A stretch of DNA of 64,000 bases from contig CAWGZV010000002.1 in assembly GCA_963827155.1 (NCBI GenBank), positions 2,976,001 through 3,040,000 on the forward strand. Direction: 5' to 3'. The notes beneath the pieces were generated by a model. That model saw only the letters and a list, made by a program, of their open reading frames with translations. It was not told the DNA's origin and did no database searches. Position 1 is the stretch's first letter. Every line of letters begins with the position of its first letter. The position numbers and the translations under genes were made by a program. Source of the DNA: UTCFX2 sp963827155 (GTDB taxonomy: Bacteria; Chloroflexota; Anaerolineae; Anaerolineales; UBA4823). Shown here piece after piece: positions 10,180 through 18,993 of the stretch.

Positions 10180-10916
10180 CGATGTTCGGCTTTCGCTACC
10201 ATCCCGATATCCTCGCACGCTTTTCTACGATTTGCAGCGGCGTTCTATTGATCCAATCTTTTGAGAACCAATCTACTCCACCACCACTGTTTGATGCCTA
10301 TTTAGAGGAACAGAAAAGGGTAATTAATGAGATTGGGGAAATCCCCCTCAGCGAAATCCCAACGCTGGCCGCCTGGCGGGCTGCATTCCGGCTGTTCGGC
10401 GTAGATCCCACCAAATATCGGAGCGCAGCCGAGGCCCTGCTGCGCCGTTTAATCAAGAAAGGCGACGTCCCTTCAATCAGCACCCTCGTCGATGTCTGCA
10501 ATTTGGTCAGCATCCGCTATGCGCTGCCCGTAGCCGTCTTCGATACCCGCATGTTAAGCGGTCCGATCACCGTTAAGCTCGCCTCTGGGCAGGAGGCTTT
10601 TACTGCCCACGACTCTCCAGAGCCAGAACACCCCGATTCAGGGGAGGTCATATTCATCGACCCAGCCTCGCTGGTCGTGGCTCGTCGTTGGTGCTGGAAG
10701 CAAAGTCTCGAAAGCACCGCCTCGCTCGAGACGACTTCAGCGATAATCACCGTCGAGACCCATGATTCTCCAAATTTAATCAATAATGCCGTGGGAGATC
10801 TTAACCAATTGCTAAAACAATATCTCGGACCGGAAATCCGGTATTCGATATTGGATAAGAAGAATTCAGAAATCGTTTTTAAATCCAATTACAACGTGAA
10901 AGATTTAAGACTCTAA
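10176..10916 (+). CDS. Stand-alone B3/4 domain protein (phenylalanyl-tRNA synthetase beta-like)
   Basis: The 246-residue protein resembles the B3/B4 module of PheRS beta, which in the synthetase hydrolyses mischarged Tyr-tRNA(Phe). Recognisable parts are AAWRAAFRLFGVDPTKYRSA, LLRRLIKKGD, the nucleic-acid-facing LVDVCNLVSIRYALPV, and the C-terminal D-(x)n-N-x2-L helix. Stand-alone proteins of this family are widespread but poorly characterised; trans-editing of tRNA is plausible and unproven. The ATG has an AAGGA ribosome site and overlaps the acyl-CoA synthetase stop by 4 nt. Confidence 0.75.
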   Translation: MTMFGFRYHPDILARFSTICSGVLLIQSFENQSTPPPLFDAYLEEQKRVINEIGEIPLSEIPTLAAWRAAFRLFGVDPTKYRSAAEALLRRLIKKGDVPSISTLVDVCNLVSIRYALPVAVFDTRMLSGPITVKLASGQEAFTAHDSPEPEHPDSGEVIFIDPASLVVARRWCWKQSLESTASLETTSAIITVETHDSPNLINNAVGDLNQLLKQYLGPEIRYSILDKKNSEIVFKSNYNVKDLRL

Positions 10917-10943
10917 TGCTGTTTCATTGAAATGAGTGGACAA

Positions 10944-11615
10944 TTACCCATCTGCTGGTCCAAAAAGCTTCTTCAGCTCCTTCATCGAGCGGGTATCTAC
11001 CACCGCCAGAACTTCATCGCCTTCTTCGAACCGCATGTTTCCACGAGGGATCAGAACCTTCCCCGAACGGATAATCGCCGCGATCACACAAGTAGCGGGC
11101 AGTGGGATGTCAATCAATGGACGGTTCAGGAACTGTGATCTGGGAGGGAGTTTTTCTTCAACTAAAGAAAATTCGCCACGCCGTAATTTCAGTAAAGTCA
11201 TCATGTCCCCAAGGGACATTTCTTCCTCGATCAGCTTAGCGAGGATGTCGGTCTGATTTAAACTGACATCCACACCCATTTCTTGAGTGAACAACCAGGC
11301 ATTCTTAGGATTGTTCACCCGAGCAATCGTCCGAGGCACATTGAATTCAAACCGTCCTAGGGTGCTGGTTACCAGATTTGCCTCATCCTCCCCGGTAACG
11401 CATGCCAACACTTGTGCTCGGGCAATTCCCGCACTTTCCAGCACAGACGGCGAACTCCCATCACCATTTACAATCACTTCTCCTGGGATTTCCTGCTGTA
11501 AGCGTTCGATGACGTCGGTGCGATGTTCGATTAACCTGACTTCGTGCCCTGCTTCTATCAATTGGCGAGTCAGGTGGGAACCAGTTTTTCCACCTCCAAC
11601 CACAATCACAAACAT
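10944..11615 (-). CDS. TrkA-type RCK potassium channel/transporter regulatory protein (first copy)
   Basis: This 223-residue protein has one RCK-N Rossmann domain (VIVVGGGKTGSHLTRQL, with an acidic residue at the end of strand 2 in LIEHRTDV) and one RCK-C ligand-binding domain. Such subunits form gating rings on Trk/Ktr channels and bind NAD(H), ATP/ADP or c-di-AMP. A good ribosome site (GGAGG) precedes the ATG. It is the last gene of a minus-strand run starting near 18.8 kb and is 18 nt from a second TrkA. No TrkH/KtrB channel gene is in the window, so the physical partner is unclear. Confidence 0.88.
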   Translation of the reverse strand: MFVIVVGGGKTGSHLTRQLIEAGHEVRLIEHRTDVIERLQQEIPGEVIVNGDGSSPSVLESAGIARAQVLACVTGEDEANLVTSTLGRFEFNVPRTIARVNNPKNAWLFTQEMGVDVSLNQTDILAKLIEEEMSLGDMMTLLKLRRGEFSLVEEKLPPRSQFLNRPLIDIPLPATCVIAAIIRSGKVLIPRGNMRFEEGDEVLAVVDTRSMKELKKLFGPADG

Positions 11616-11633
11616 GGTCTGGCCTCCTGCGTC

Positions 11634-12278
11634 CTAATCCAATAAACCCTTGAAGCGATCCAGAGAAGAAGCCAGGATAGTCAGATGGATGAAATCCTCC
11701 GGCTTAAATTCTGTTCCTGACATCGGGATGAAAGCCCTGCCTTCACGGGTAATGGCAATCACCTGGATCTCCCCTGGTATCGAAAGGTGTTTGACCATCC
11801 TCCCCGCCAGGTGTGCTGGCAATTGAAGAGAGATGAGGTTTACTTCACCGCTTCCAAAGGTCAGCACCGGATCCAGCTCGGAGTGCGTAAGCAGTTCGCG
11901 AATGCGCTCGGCGCCCCAAGTAGTTGAAGAGATCGTTAATAGCCCCAGACGTTGGTAAATTTCTGCCCGGCGTGGGTCGTAGAGCCGTGCCACGACTCGT
12001 GGCACGCGGAATATTTGGCGCGCGATTCGCGCTGCAACGATGTTTACGTTATCAGAAGCGCTGGTTGCGGCAAATGCATCTGCCTGCTCGATCCCTGCCA
12101 CCATCAGGACATCTTTATCAAAACCAATTCCCTTCACCTTTTGGCCGCGGAAATTCTCTCCCAACCGAGCCAATGCTCCTGGGTCGTAATCGATCACCGC
12201 CACGGTATGGCTATCTTCAGACATACGACGGGCGAGCTGCTCGCCGACCCGTCCGCAGCCCATGATAATGACTTTCAT
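11634..12278 (-). CDS. TrkA-type RCK potassium uptake regulatory protein (second copy)
   Basis: This 214-residue paralogue of the neighbouring TrkA protein contains an RCK-N domain (VIIMGCGRVGEQLARRM, VIDYD) and an RCK-C domain (about residues 135-214). Its start overlaps the stop of the P-type ATPase gene in an ATGA arrangement, evidence of translational coupling. Tandem single-RCK proteins may form a hetero-oligomeric ring equivalent to the double-RCK TrkA of E. coli; that is inference. Confidence 0.88.
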   Translation of the reverse strand: MKVIIMGCGRVGEQLARRMSEDSHTVAVIDYDPGALARLGENFRGQKVKGIGFDKDVLMVAGIEQADAFAATSASDNVNIVAARIARQIFRVPRVVARLYDPRRAEIYQRLGLLTISSTTWGAERIRELLTHSELDPVLTFGSGEVNLISLQLPAHLAGRMVKHLSIPGEIQVIAITREGRAFIPMSGTEFKPEDFIHLTILASSLDRFKGLLD

Positions 12279-15106
12279 ATGACCGCCTTTCTGTTCAGTT
12301 TAACCTGATTTATGCCGCGCAGCAATGATTTACGGATCCAATCCAGGCTGTACAAGATCAACCCATATAAAGCCAACCACACCCACCAGATCGGCGATAG
12401 GGCACTGAAATGCAGTGCTGAAGCCAGTGGCGGAAAATAGATCAATATCAAAACCATTAATATCTCAATGACAATCCCAAGCAAAAGGAACCGGTTGCTG
12501 GTCCAACCCAGGACTCGAACGCGATTGAATTCAGTGCGACAGGTAAAGACATTCCCAACCTGCGCCACGACCACGCCGCCGAAAAATACTGTCATGGCCA
12601 GTATGTTCACCTGCTCAGAGCTCAGGTATCGCAGGCTGCCCAAGAAAGCCGGGAGCTCGAACGATTGCGCCTGATATACCAGGATAAACCCGGAGTAACA
12701 AAGAAGCGCTTCGATTGGTCCCAGCCAAAGGAATGCTCTTCGTAAAACCGTGCGGTCCAAAAGAGGCTGGCTGCGGCGGCGCGGTAGCCGTTTCATAACA
12801 TCGGGCTCAGGTTTTTCCATACCAAGACCCAGGGCAGGCAACATATCCGTTCCTAAGTCAATGAGCAGGATTTGCGCAACAGACAGAGCAAGCGGGATAT
12901 TGAACAATGAAGTCAGTACGAAAGGTAAAACCTCAGGCACATTGCTGGAGAAGATGTATGTGATGAATTTGCGCAGATTGTCAAAAACCGCACGCCCTTC
13001 TTCAATCGCAGTGACAATCGAGGCAAAGTTGTCATTAGTCAGGACAAGGTCGGCTGCTTCCTTGGCGACGTCGGTGCCTGTTATGCCCATTACCACTCCA
13101 ACATCGGCTTTTCGCAAAGCAGGGGCATCATTTACTCCATCCCCCGTAACAGCCACTACCTCACCATTCGACTGTAGGGCAGCCACAAGACGCAACTTAT
13201 GTTCAGGAGCCATACGAGCAAAGATGGTTTCGTGTGCCAATGCCTCCTGCAGTGCAGCGTCATCCATACCTTCCAGTTCCGCTCCGGTCAGGATTATTGG
13301 GTTAGGCGCTCTCAACATGCCTACCCGACGGGCAACCAATTCGGCGGTCAGACCGTAATCTCCGGTGACCATTACCATACGGATACCAGCCTGCAGACAG
13401 GTCTGAACTGCCTGGGAGACTTCTGGACGGGGCGGATCCTGCATGGCCATCAACCCTAAGAAAGTCAGGTCGGTTTCCACCTCCTCCGTGATGTAACTTC
13501 CCGCACGGGGTGGGAGGTCGCGGCGCGCAAGTGCAAGGACTCGTAGGGCATGCCGAGCGTAATCATCGTTCGCTTCCAGCACCTGGCAGCGCAAACGGTC
13601 GTCCATCTCAACCTCCTGCCCGGCGATCTGTACTCGCCGACACAGCTGCAGGATTTCCCGCGGAGCTCCCTTAACAAACGCTATGGTCGAAGTGGGAACA
13701 CATCTCAGGAAGTTAGATTCGACTGTGGCAAAACTTACTGCACCAGCACGAATTGAGTGGATCGTACTCATCCGCTTCCGCCGGGCATCAAAAGGGAGCT
13801 CATGGATGCGGGGATAGTCGACAGACAACGCGCTTTCTTCAATCCCATATTTTTGGGCTGCGACTCTTAATGCAGCTTCGGTCTGGTCCCCAAGTGTTGT
13901 CCAGCGCGGTCGTCCTGTGTTCGGCGGGATTAGGCGAGAGTTATTGCAAAGCGATGCAGCTTGAAGCAACAAATCTAGATCCCTACCAAGTGGAGTCCCA
14001 TCGGGGTTTGGGGAGAACCCGCCTGTTGGATTGTAACCGATCCCCGATACCGAAAGGCGCTTCCCCCCTACCCAGATCTCTCGGACTGTCATCTGGTTTT
14101 GTGTAAGCGTGCCGCTTTTATCCGTACAGATCGTCGAAATTGTTCCCAGGCGTTCGATTACCGCCAGCTTCTTTACAAAGACTCCGCGTTGGGCCAGCCG
14201 TTGACCTGCCATTGCAAGGGATAGCGTGACGGTGGCCGTCAAGCCCTCCGGGATGACCGCGACGATGATCCCGATGGCAAGCAAGAAAGCCTCCATTCGC
14301 CCTAAACCTACATCGAAAGTGCCTGCCAGGAAGACAGCCGCCCCAATCCCCAACGCCACCAGGGCGATCTTGCGCGTTAACAGCGCCAACTCCGTTCGCA
14401 AGGGAGAAGGTTCTTCTTGAACCTCCTGGGTAAGATGGGCAATTCGGCCAAACTGGGTATACATGCCTGTGGAGAAGACCACCGCCCTGCCGGTGCCCGA
14501 GATGATTGATGTACCAGCAAACACCAGGTTGGGGCGTTCCAGTTCGCTCAGTCCATCCTGTATAGATGCATCGGCCGATTTGCGAGCCGCAACAGCGTCG
14601 CCAGTCAAGGTCGATTCATTAGCCCGCAGTCCGAATTCCTCAACAACGCGCCCGTCGGCAGGGACGTTATCGCCTTCTGCAAGTACGAGCAGGTCGCCCG
14701 GGACCACCTGGTCGGCTGGCAGCTGGGTTTCCAAACCGTCACGAATCACACGGGTATAAGTTGGCAGGAGATTGCGCAAGGCATCCATTGCCTGTTCAGC
14801 ACGATGCTCTCTCCAGAAAGAAAATCCCGCATTGGCCAGAATCAGCGCCCAAATGACAATCCCAAGTCCGTATTCACCAATGACCAGGGTGACCGCGCCC
14901 GCCAGCCAAAGCAACAATGCCAGCGGGTGGCTGATAAACTCCAAAAACTCTCGCCAAGCAGATTTCTTGGCTTTTTCTTTCAACAGGTTTCTTCCGTAAA
15001 GGGCTAAGCGGGCTGTTACGTCAGCGGAGGTGATTCCCATTGGCGATGATTCCATTGCCTGGTAAACCTCTGCTGCTTTAAGTGTGTAAATCGGGCGCAT
15101 TTCCAT
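12275..15106 (-). CDS. Cation-transporting P-type ATPase, P2 class
   Basis: This is an integral-membrane ATP-driven cation pump of about 943 residues. It has an N-terminal cation-ATPase-N domain, actuator domain (TGDAV in place of the usual TGES), M4 motif VIPEGLTATVTL, the phosphorylation motif ICTDKSGTLTQN, a nucleotide-binding KGAP motif, TGDGVNDAPAL, and six C-terminal membrane helices. The PEGLTATVT stretch resembles Na/K-type more than SERCA-type pumps (PEGLPAVVT), but ion specificity is not certain. The catalytic motif is DKSGT rather than the usual DKTGT. The ATG at 15106 is preferred over an in-frame TTG at 15133; neither has a convincing ribosome site. It sits in a run of K+-related genes. 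Confidence 0.88.
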   Translation of the reverse strand: MEMRPIYTLKAAEVYQAMESSPMGITSADVTARLALYGRNLLKEKAKKSAWREFLEFISHPLALLLWLAGAVTLVIGEYGLGIVIWALILANAGFSFWREHRAEQAMDALRNLLPTYTRVIRDGLETQLPADQVVPGDLLVLAEGDNVPADGRVVEEFGLRANESTLTGDAVAARKSADASIQDGLSELERPNLVFAGTSIISGTGRAVVFSTGMYTQFGRIAHLTQEVQEEPSPLRTELALLTRKIALVALGIGAAVFLAGTFDVGLGRMEAFLLAIGIIVAVIPEGLTATVTLSLAMAGQRLAQRGVFVKKLAVIERLGTISTICTDKSGTLTQNQMTVREIWVGGKRLSVSGIGYNPTGGFSPNPDGTPLGRDLDLLLQAASLCNNSRLIPPNTGRPRWTTLGDQTEAALRVAAQKYGIEESALSVDYPRIHELPFDARRKRMSTIHSIRAGAVSFATVESNFLRCVPTSTIAFVKGAPREILQLCRRVQIAGQEVEMDDRLRCQVLEANDDYARHALRVLALARRDLPPRAGSYITEEVETDLTFLGLMAMQDPPRPEVSQAVQTCLQAGIRMVMVTGDYGLTAELVARRVGMLRAPNPIILTGAELEGMDDAALQEALAHETIFARMAPEHKLRLVAALQSNGEVVAVTGDGVNDAPALRKADVGVVMGITGTDVAKEAADLVLTNDNFASIVTAIEEGRAVFDNLRKFITYIFSSNVPEVLPFVLTSLFNIPLALSVAQILLIDLGTDMLPALGLGMEKPEPDVMKRLPRRRSQPLLDRTVLRRAFLWLGPIEALLCYSGFILVYQAQSFELPAFLGSLRYLSSEQVNILAMTVFFGGVVVAQVGNVFTCRTEFNRVRVLGWTSNRFLLLGIVIEILMVLILIYFPPLASALHFSALSPIWWVWLALYGLILYSLDWIRKSLLRGINQVKLNRKAVI

Positions 15107-15178
15107 GGGATTCAGTGATCTACCTGAATGCAATCGATCCAGCTAATGTTCTGCCAGGAAGATTTCCAGGCGAACACT

Positions 15179-16325
15179 TTATCGATTGAAAGCCTGTTCC
15201 AGGTTATGGAGCTCTTCTAACAGGTGCCTACGCGTAGATGGGCTTAGACGTGTGTCCTGGGCCACTTTTACCTGCTCCTGCCGGGCTGCCCGAACTACGA
15301 GCGCCTCCGCGAACATGATCCTGCCGGCAGGGATGATTTCAAAATCATGCATTGCGATCCGCAAGTCCTGGTCATCGAAGTATGGCAGGCTGAGGCTCAA
15401 GCCTCGATTTAAATCCTGGTTTTTCGCCCGTCGCTGGATTGTATGGATGATTTCTTGGGTCTCGTAGCGAGCCAGGGCGCGTCCCTGGTTGACAAGCTGG
15501 CCTAAAATGCCATAGCGCTTGCGTTGGTAAGTCTCATCGACAACCATGTAGGGCGCCAGTCTGACTGCAGCATGCAAAATTCGCAAGTACTCTTGCATGG
15601 AAGTAACAGCCGCTTCTGCTTCGCCAGCGGATTTGACCAGCAGTCTGTCTTGATCATCGAGAGGCACCCATTGAGGAAGATAGAAACGGCGCGCCCAGGC
15701 TACATAGGGCACTAGAAGCTCGCCTCGATTTTCTCCTCTTAGCCCATCATCACCTTCGGCTATGGCATCAGAGGTAGCCGTTATGGCGGACTCAACTTCG
15801 AGATCTTCACTTACAGGAAGCGAAGGGATTTCTTCACCTTGCTTTATCTGATATGTGACAGACCGACCTGAAGGGAGCATCGCGTTTACCATGTGGAATG
15901 CTGTACTGAAACGGATCAATCCTGCACTGATTGATACAGCCTGGTTAGCTGAATTCTCCAGTTCAGCCAGACGATCTGAAAGGGTGGCATTCACATCCGC
16001 TCTAGTCATTCGATCGAGCAGACCGCCAGCCATCTGCTCCCTTTCGTTGGATGGCACTATTTGCGTTGCCTGATTCAGATTATCTGGGTCGACAACCACT
16101 CGTTCAGGCAAGCTGAACCGCACCTGGGAGGAGCGGGCGATCAAGTCATCAGCCAGGGTGCGCGCCTGCGTTTCTAGAAAACGATTAACCAAAATCGGTT
16201 GGGCGTTGAACAAAATTTGCCAGCGATTATATTCTTGGGCCACATAACTGGCCGGGCTGGCTGGCTCATGAGTTCATAGGCGGTGTTTCTACTTGCTTTT
16301 GGGCAGAGGTTTTCTTTTTTGACAT
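15179..16325 (-). CDS. Conserved hypothetical protein, probable frameshift near its N-terminus
   Basis: The main open frame gives about 354 residues from a GTG at 16243, with no family I recognise. It is mostly helical by appearance, lacks obvious membrane segments, and is rich in Arg, Glu and Gln. A better start is the ATG at 16325, preceded by AAGAGGA: the peptide beginning MSKKKTSAQKQVETPPM runs into a stop but joins this frame if one A is dropped from the AA (minus strand) at 16271-16272, giving T-H-E-P-A-S-P. The gene lies between the permease tail gene and the P-type ATPase in the same orientation, so a role in the cation-transport operon is possible but unsupported by motif. Confidence 0.6.
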
Positions 16326-16338
16326 CGCATTCCTCTTC

Positions 16339-16710
16339 TTAAATCCCTGTTCCATCGATCGGGGTCGCAGTTTCCTTTGGTTTTCCACCCAGGCGGGGCT
16401 CTCCCTCTTCTTGCTCGAGGAACTGTTCCAACAAGGAAGGTGCATCCGGGTGGTCGACATGCAGGGCGTGATCGTAATCTCCAGCTACTGCAGGCTCCGG
16501 GTAGTAGCGAGTTGGCAGGTGCATCCCAAACAGAGAGAAGAACTTTGCGGAAGCTTTCGAAGCGCGAATCAGCAGCGAATATCGGTATTCCTGCATCACC
16601 AACGATTGCCATTCGACAATCGAAGCCATCGCACCCTTAACGCGTGCTTTGTCGCGCACTATCCGATGGATCTGTTTCGGCTCGCGGTAGCCTAAGGGGG
16701 AGAGCAGCAT
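16339..16710 (-). CDS. C-terminal cytoplasmic segment of the KimA-like permease, or small separate protein
   Basis: This 123-residue hydrophilic open frame begins MLLSPLGYREPKQ, overlapping the TGA of the upstream permease (TGATG). It contains ASIVEWQSLVMQEYRY and an acidic tail and has no membrane segment. It looks like the soluble tail expected after the last membrane helix of a KimA-type permease. Adding it brings the permease to about 610 residues, close to the 607 of B. subtilis KimA. One missing base at 16710 would fuse the two; alternatively they are translationally coupled separate genes. Other single-base shifts in the same gene favour fusion. Confidence 0.6.
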   Translation of the reverse strand: MLLSPLGYREPKQIHRIVRDKARVKGAMASIVEWQSLVMQEYRYSLLIRASKASAKFFSLFGMHLPTRYYPEPAVAGDYDHALHVDHPDAPSLLEQFLEQEEGEPRLGGKPKETATPIDGTGI

Positions 16711-18184
16711 CAGGTGAGCGCCAATGCAAGCAGGCTGAAAGAGATCAGGACCACCCAGCCTCCTTCAGTCCATTTGCCGACGATTTGCCCAACGAATACA
16801 AACCCTGCCAGGACAGCAGCTGCGGTAGCGCCCCGGCTACCCCAACGTTGGATCCTGACCGGTATAGTGCTGTAAGATATGCTTGCGAACTGCCAACCCC
16901 ATCACCATAATCGGCATAAAAACACCAACTCCATAAAATGGCACAGCCCGGGTAGTTTCGCCTCGCACCAGGAACATGATCAGAACCGCAATCCCAAATG
17001 TGATCGTTACCGAACGGGTAAATGTCCCGCGTGGGTCCCGGTAGACGATGGCTTCCGGGATTTCGCCGATGGCAACATCCCGCCATTCTGTGGCCTGGGC
17101 ATCCTGAAAAGCAGTCATTGAAGCTGCTGCAAGCAGCGCTACAGCCAGGAACTGGTATGCCCAGAAAAGGACATTGCCTCCCGGGATCTGATTGAATCCT
17201 ATAAAAGCCAGGTTTCCCACCAGCGTCCGTCCGAGAGTACCATCGAAGACGTTGAAGCGTAATGCAAAAACTGTCAGGAAAAGTGTACCTAAACCGCCAT
17301 AAAACAGGAAAGATGTTTGTACAAACCGACCAATACCTGATTTCCCACTGTAGAAATGCCACAAGCCGTTAAGTCTTGGAAGATGTTTCTTTCCCCATTT
17401 TACCAGGCTGACATCTTCGTCTTTGACAAATTGGATGCCATTCGACATGGCTTCCAAACCAGAGAGAGCAACCATGCCTTTCATTGTTGCCGTGAGTAAG
17501 TGATACAAAGCTTGTCTAATCGAAGCCGGTTTAATGATCTCGCTGGCAATGATTGGGGGTATGTGCTTGAAATGAGCGACGAATAATCCGACAGCCATGA
17601 TCAGTGTCAGCATGATGAATACGCCCAGCATGATAAAAACAATCCGCGCCGATTCACCTCGCCCACGGATCGTCAAATACCAGGTGATTGCGGCCAGCGC
17701 TGCACCAATCGCAAAATGCCAGATCCAGTTCGTGCCGTAAGCTCCCAGAATCGATAGCAATTGATCACCACCAGAGAGCGCCGAGACAACAATAGTTAGA
17801 ACATAATCCTGGATCAGAGTTACAGCCACGATCAGGCTCAGTGTCGGCTTAAAGATAGCGCATCGAGGCGGTATATGAACCTCCTCCCTCGTTAAATATT
17901 CCGAGGGAATACATATACAAGGCGCCAAAGATAAAGTTAGCGAGGGCGATCAGTGCTACCGAGTAATACGCCAGCTTCTGCAACCCATAGGGATGCAGTG
18001 CGCTCATCAGCTCTCCAGTTCCATAATAGAAAGATGTGAAGTAATCGACGCCAAACAATGCAAGAGCGGCAAGCAATCCGATCTGACCCGCGCCATGGAT
18101 GTGTTTATCTTCTTCCCGCTCGCGCGGCGAAGCCCGATAGGCAAGGTAAGCGATAATGATGATTAACCCGATAGAAAATAACAA
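16710..18184 (-). CDS. KimA-like APC-family permease (probable potassium uptake), frameshifted
   Basis: This polytopic APC-superfamily transporter has about 12 membrane helices once three frame segments are joined. Family features include the helix-3 motif GGGSYTASMRYL, LIQDYVLTIVVSALSG, LSGLEAMSNGIQFVKDED and VPFYGVGVFMPIMVMG, which align by eye with B. subtilis KimA. The frame changes at the AAA at 17851-17853 (one extra base) and at the GG at 16850-16851 (one extra base). After the second repair the sequence continues QRWGSRGATAAAVLAG to a TGA at 16710. Neighbouring TrkA proteins and a KdpD/KdpE pair support potassium as substrate; an amino-acid permease is the alternative. A GGAG ribosome site precedes the start at 18184. 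Confidence 0.75.
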
Positions 18185-18208
18185 TACATTACTCCTGCTT
18201 CTGTATTC

Positions 18209-18844
18209 TTAATTCCAGAGATTTCCCCAGCTCCAGATCAAGCCGGCCTCGATGAATAAGGACGTCACCAGCAACAGGTTTGTGGTCCAGCCCCCAGCAT
18301 CCTGAAAAATGCGGATATCAAATCCCAAGAAAAAAATGATGATAGCGATCGGCGCCAACCAACCTATGATACGGTGGCCTAATTTTTGGGAAGGGCCTTC
18401 ATTTGTCGCAATATTGTTCAGCACATAAACCGGATAAGTCAACTGGCTCGCGAGCACCTGACCAATCGGCTGGTGTTTAAGAGTTCTTGATGGGGCATTT
18501 TGTCCATTCAGACAAACCAGAAGGTCCCCAGGGCGCAGGATGGTTTTAATTGCCTCGACCCAATGAGTTCCAGTAATCTGTTTGCATCTGATTGTATAGA
18601 CGGGATCGCCCATGATAAACGCCAGATTTGTCAGCCTGCGGCGCTCAAGAGATTCTTCCTCTTCCCGGGTCACAAGTGAGAGGAGGAGCAATGATGCCTC
18701 GTCTGCAGGCATCATTGCTCGGATGCGCCGTGCCAGCTTAATCTCATCCAATTCGTTATTGGGGACCAGGATCACCAACCGGTTGAATGGAGGTAATTGC
18801 TCTTCATCATAGAGCAGGATTCCGGGGTTGATATTTTTGGTCAT
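18209..18844 (-). CDS. USP-like protein with two C-terminal membrane helices
   Basis: The 211-residue protein has a soluble N-terminal part (about residues 20-145) with the alternating strand/helix look of a universal stress protein (RLVILVPNN, EASLLLLSLV, GDLLVCLNGQ, PVYVLNNI). Two hydrophobic helices follow (WLAPIAIIIFFLGF; LLLVTSLFIEAGLIW). The ATG has a strong AAGGAG site. It is the first gene of the minus-strand operon downstream of a terminator and lies 24 nt before the permease. A USP-like domain beside a KimA-like transporter suggests regulation or ligand sensing. I do not recognise a named family. Confidence 0.6.
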   Translation of the reverse strand: MTKNINPGILLYDEEQLPPFNRLVILVPNNELDEIKLARRIRAMMPADEASLLLLSLVTREEEESLERRRLTNLAFIMGDPVYTIRCKQITGTHWVEAIKTILRPGDLLVCLNGQNAPSRTLKHQPIGQVLASQLTYPVYVLNNIATNEGPSQKLGHRIIGWLAPIAIIIFFLGFDIRIFQDAGGWTTNLLLVTSLFIEAGLIWSWGNLWN

Positions 18845-18930
18845 TTGAACTCCTTGACTTCAATGACAAGGGTTATATCGTATAAAAATAAACACCCCGT
18901 AAAGGTTTCTGATAAAGATATAAGGAAAAA

Positions 18931-18968
18931 ATAAAAACCAGGGATTTCGATCACTCCCTGGTTTTTAT
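18931..18968 (-). terminator. Intrinsic terminator after kdpDE-like gene (symmetrical, may work both ways)
   Basis: A perfect 14-bp inverted repeat (arms 18931-18944 and 18955-18968) encloses a 10-nt loop. The CCAGGGA/TCCCTGG core is flanked by runs of T on either strand. It lies 25 nt past the stop of the sensor-regulator gene on the minus strand, and separates it from the 18.8-10.9 kb operon. Confidence 0.85.
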
Positions 18969-18993
18969 CAAAGGATTTCTAACGCTCGAATCG

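Noticed and set aside
16745..17362. Minus-strand frame of 205 codons overlapping the permease
   Set aside because: Most of it is in the wrong frame for the permease. Apart from the joined tail after 16850, it has no membrane-protein or domain character of its own.
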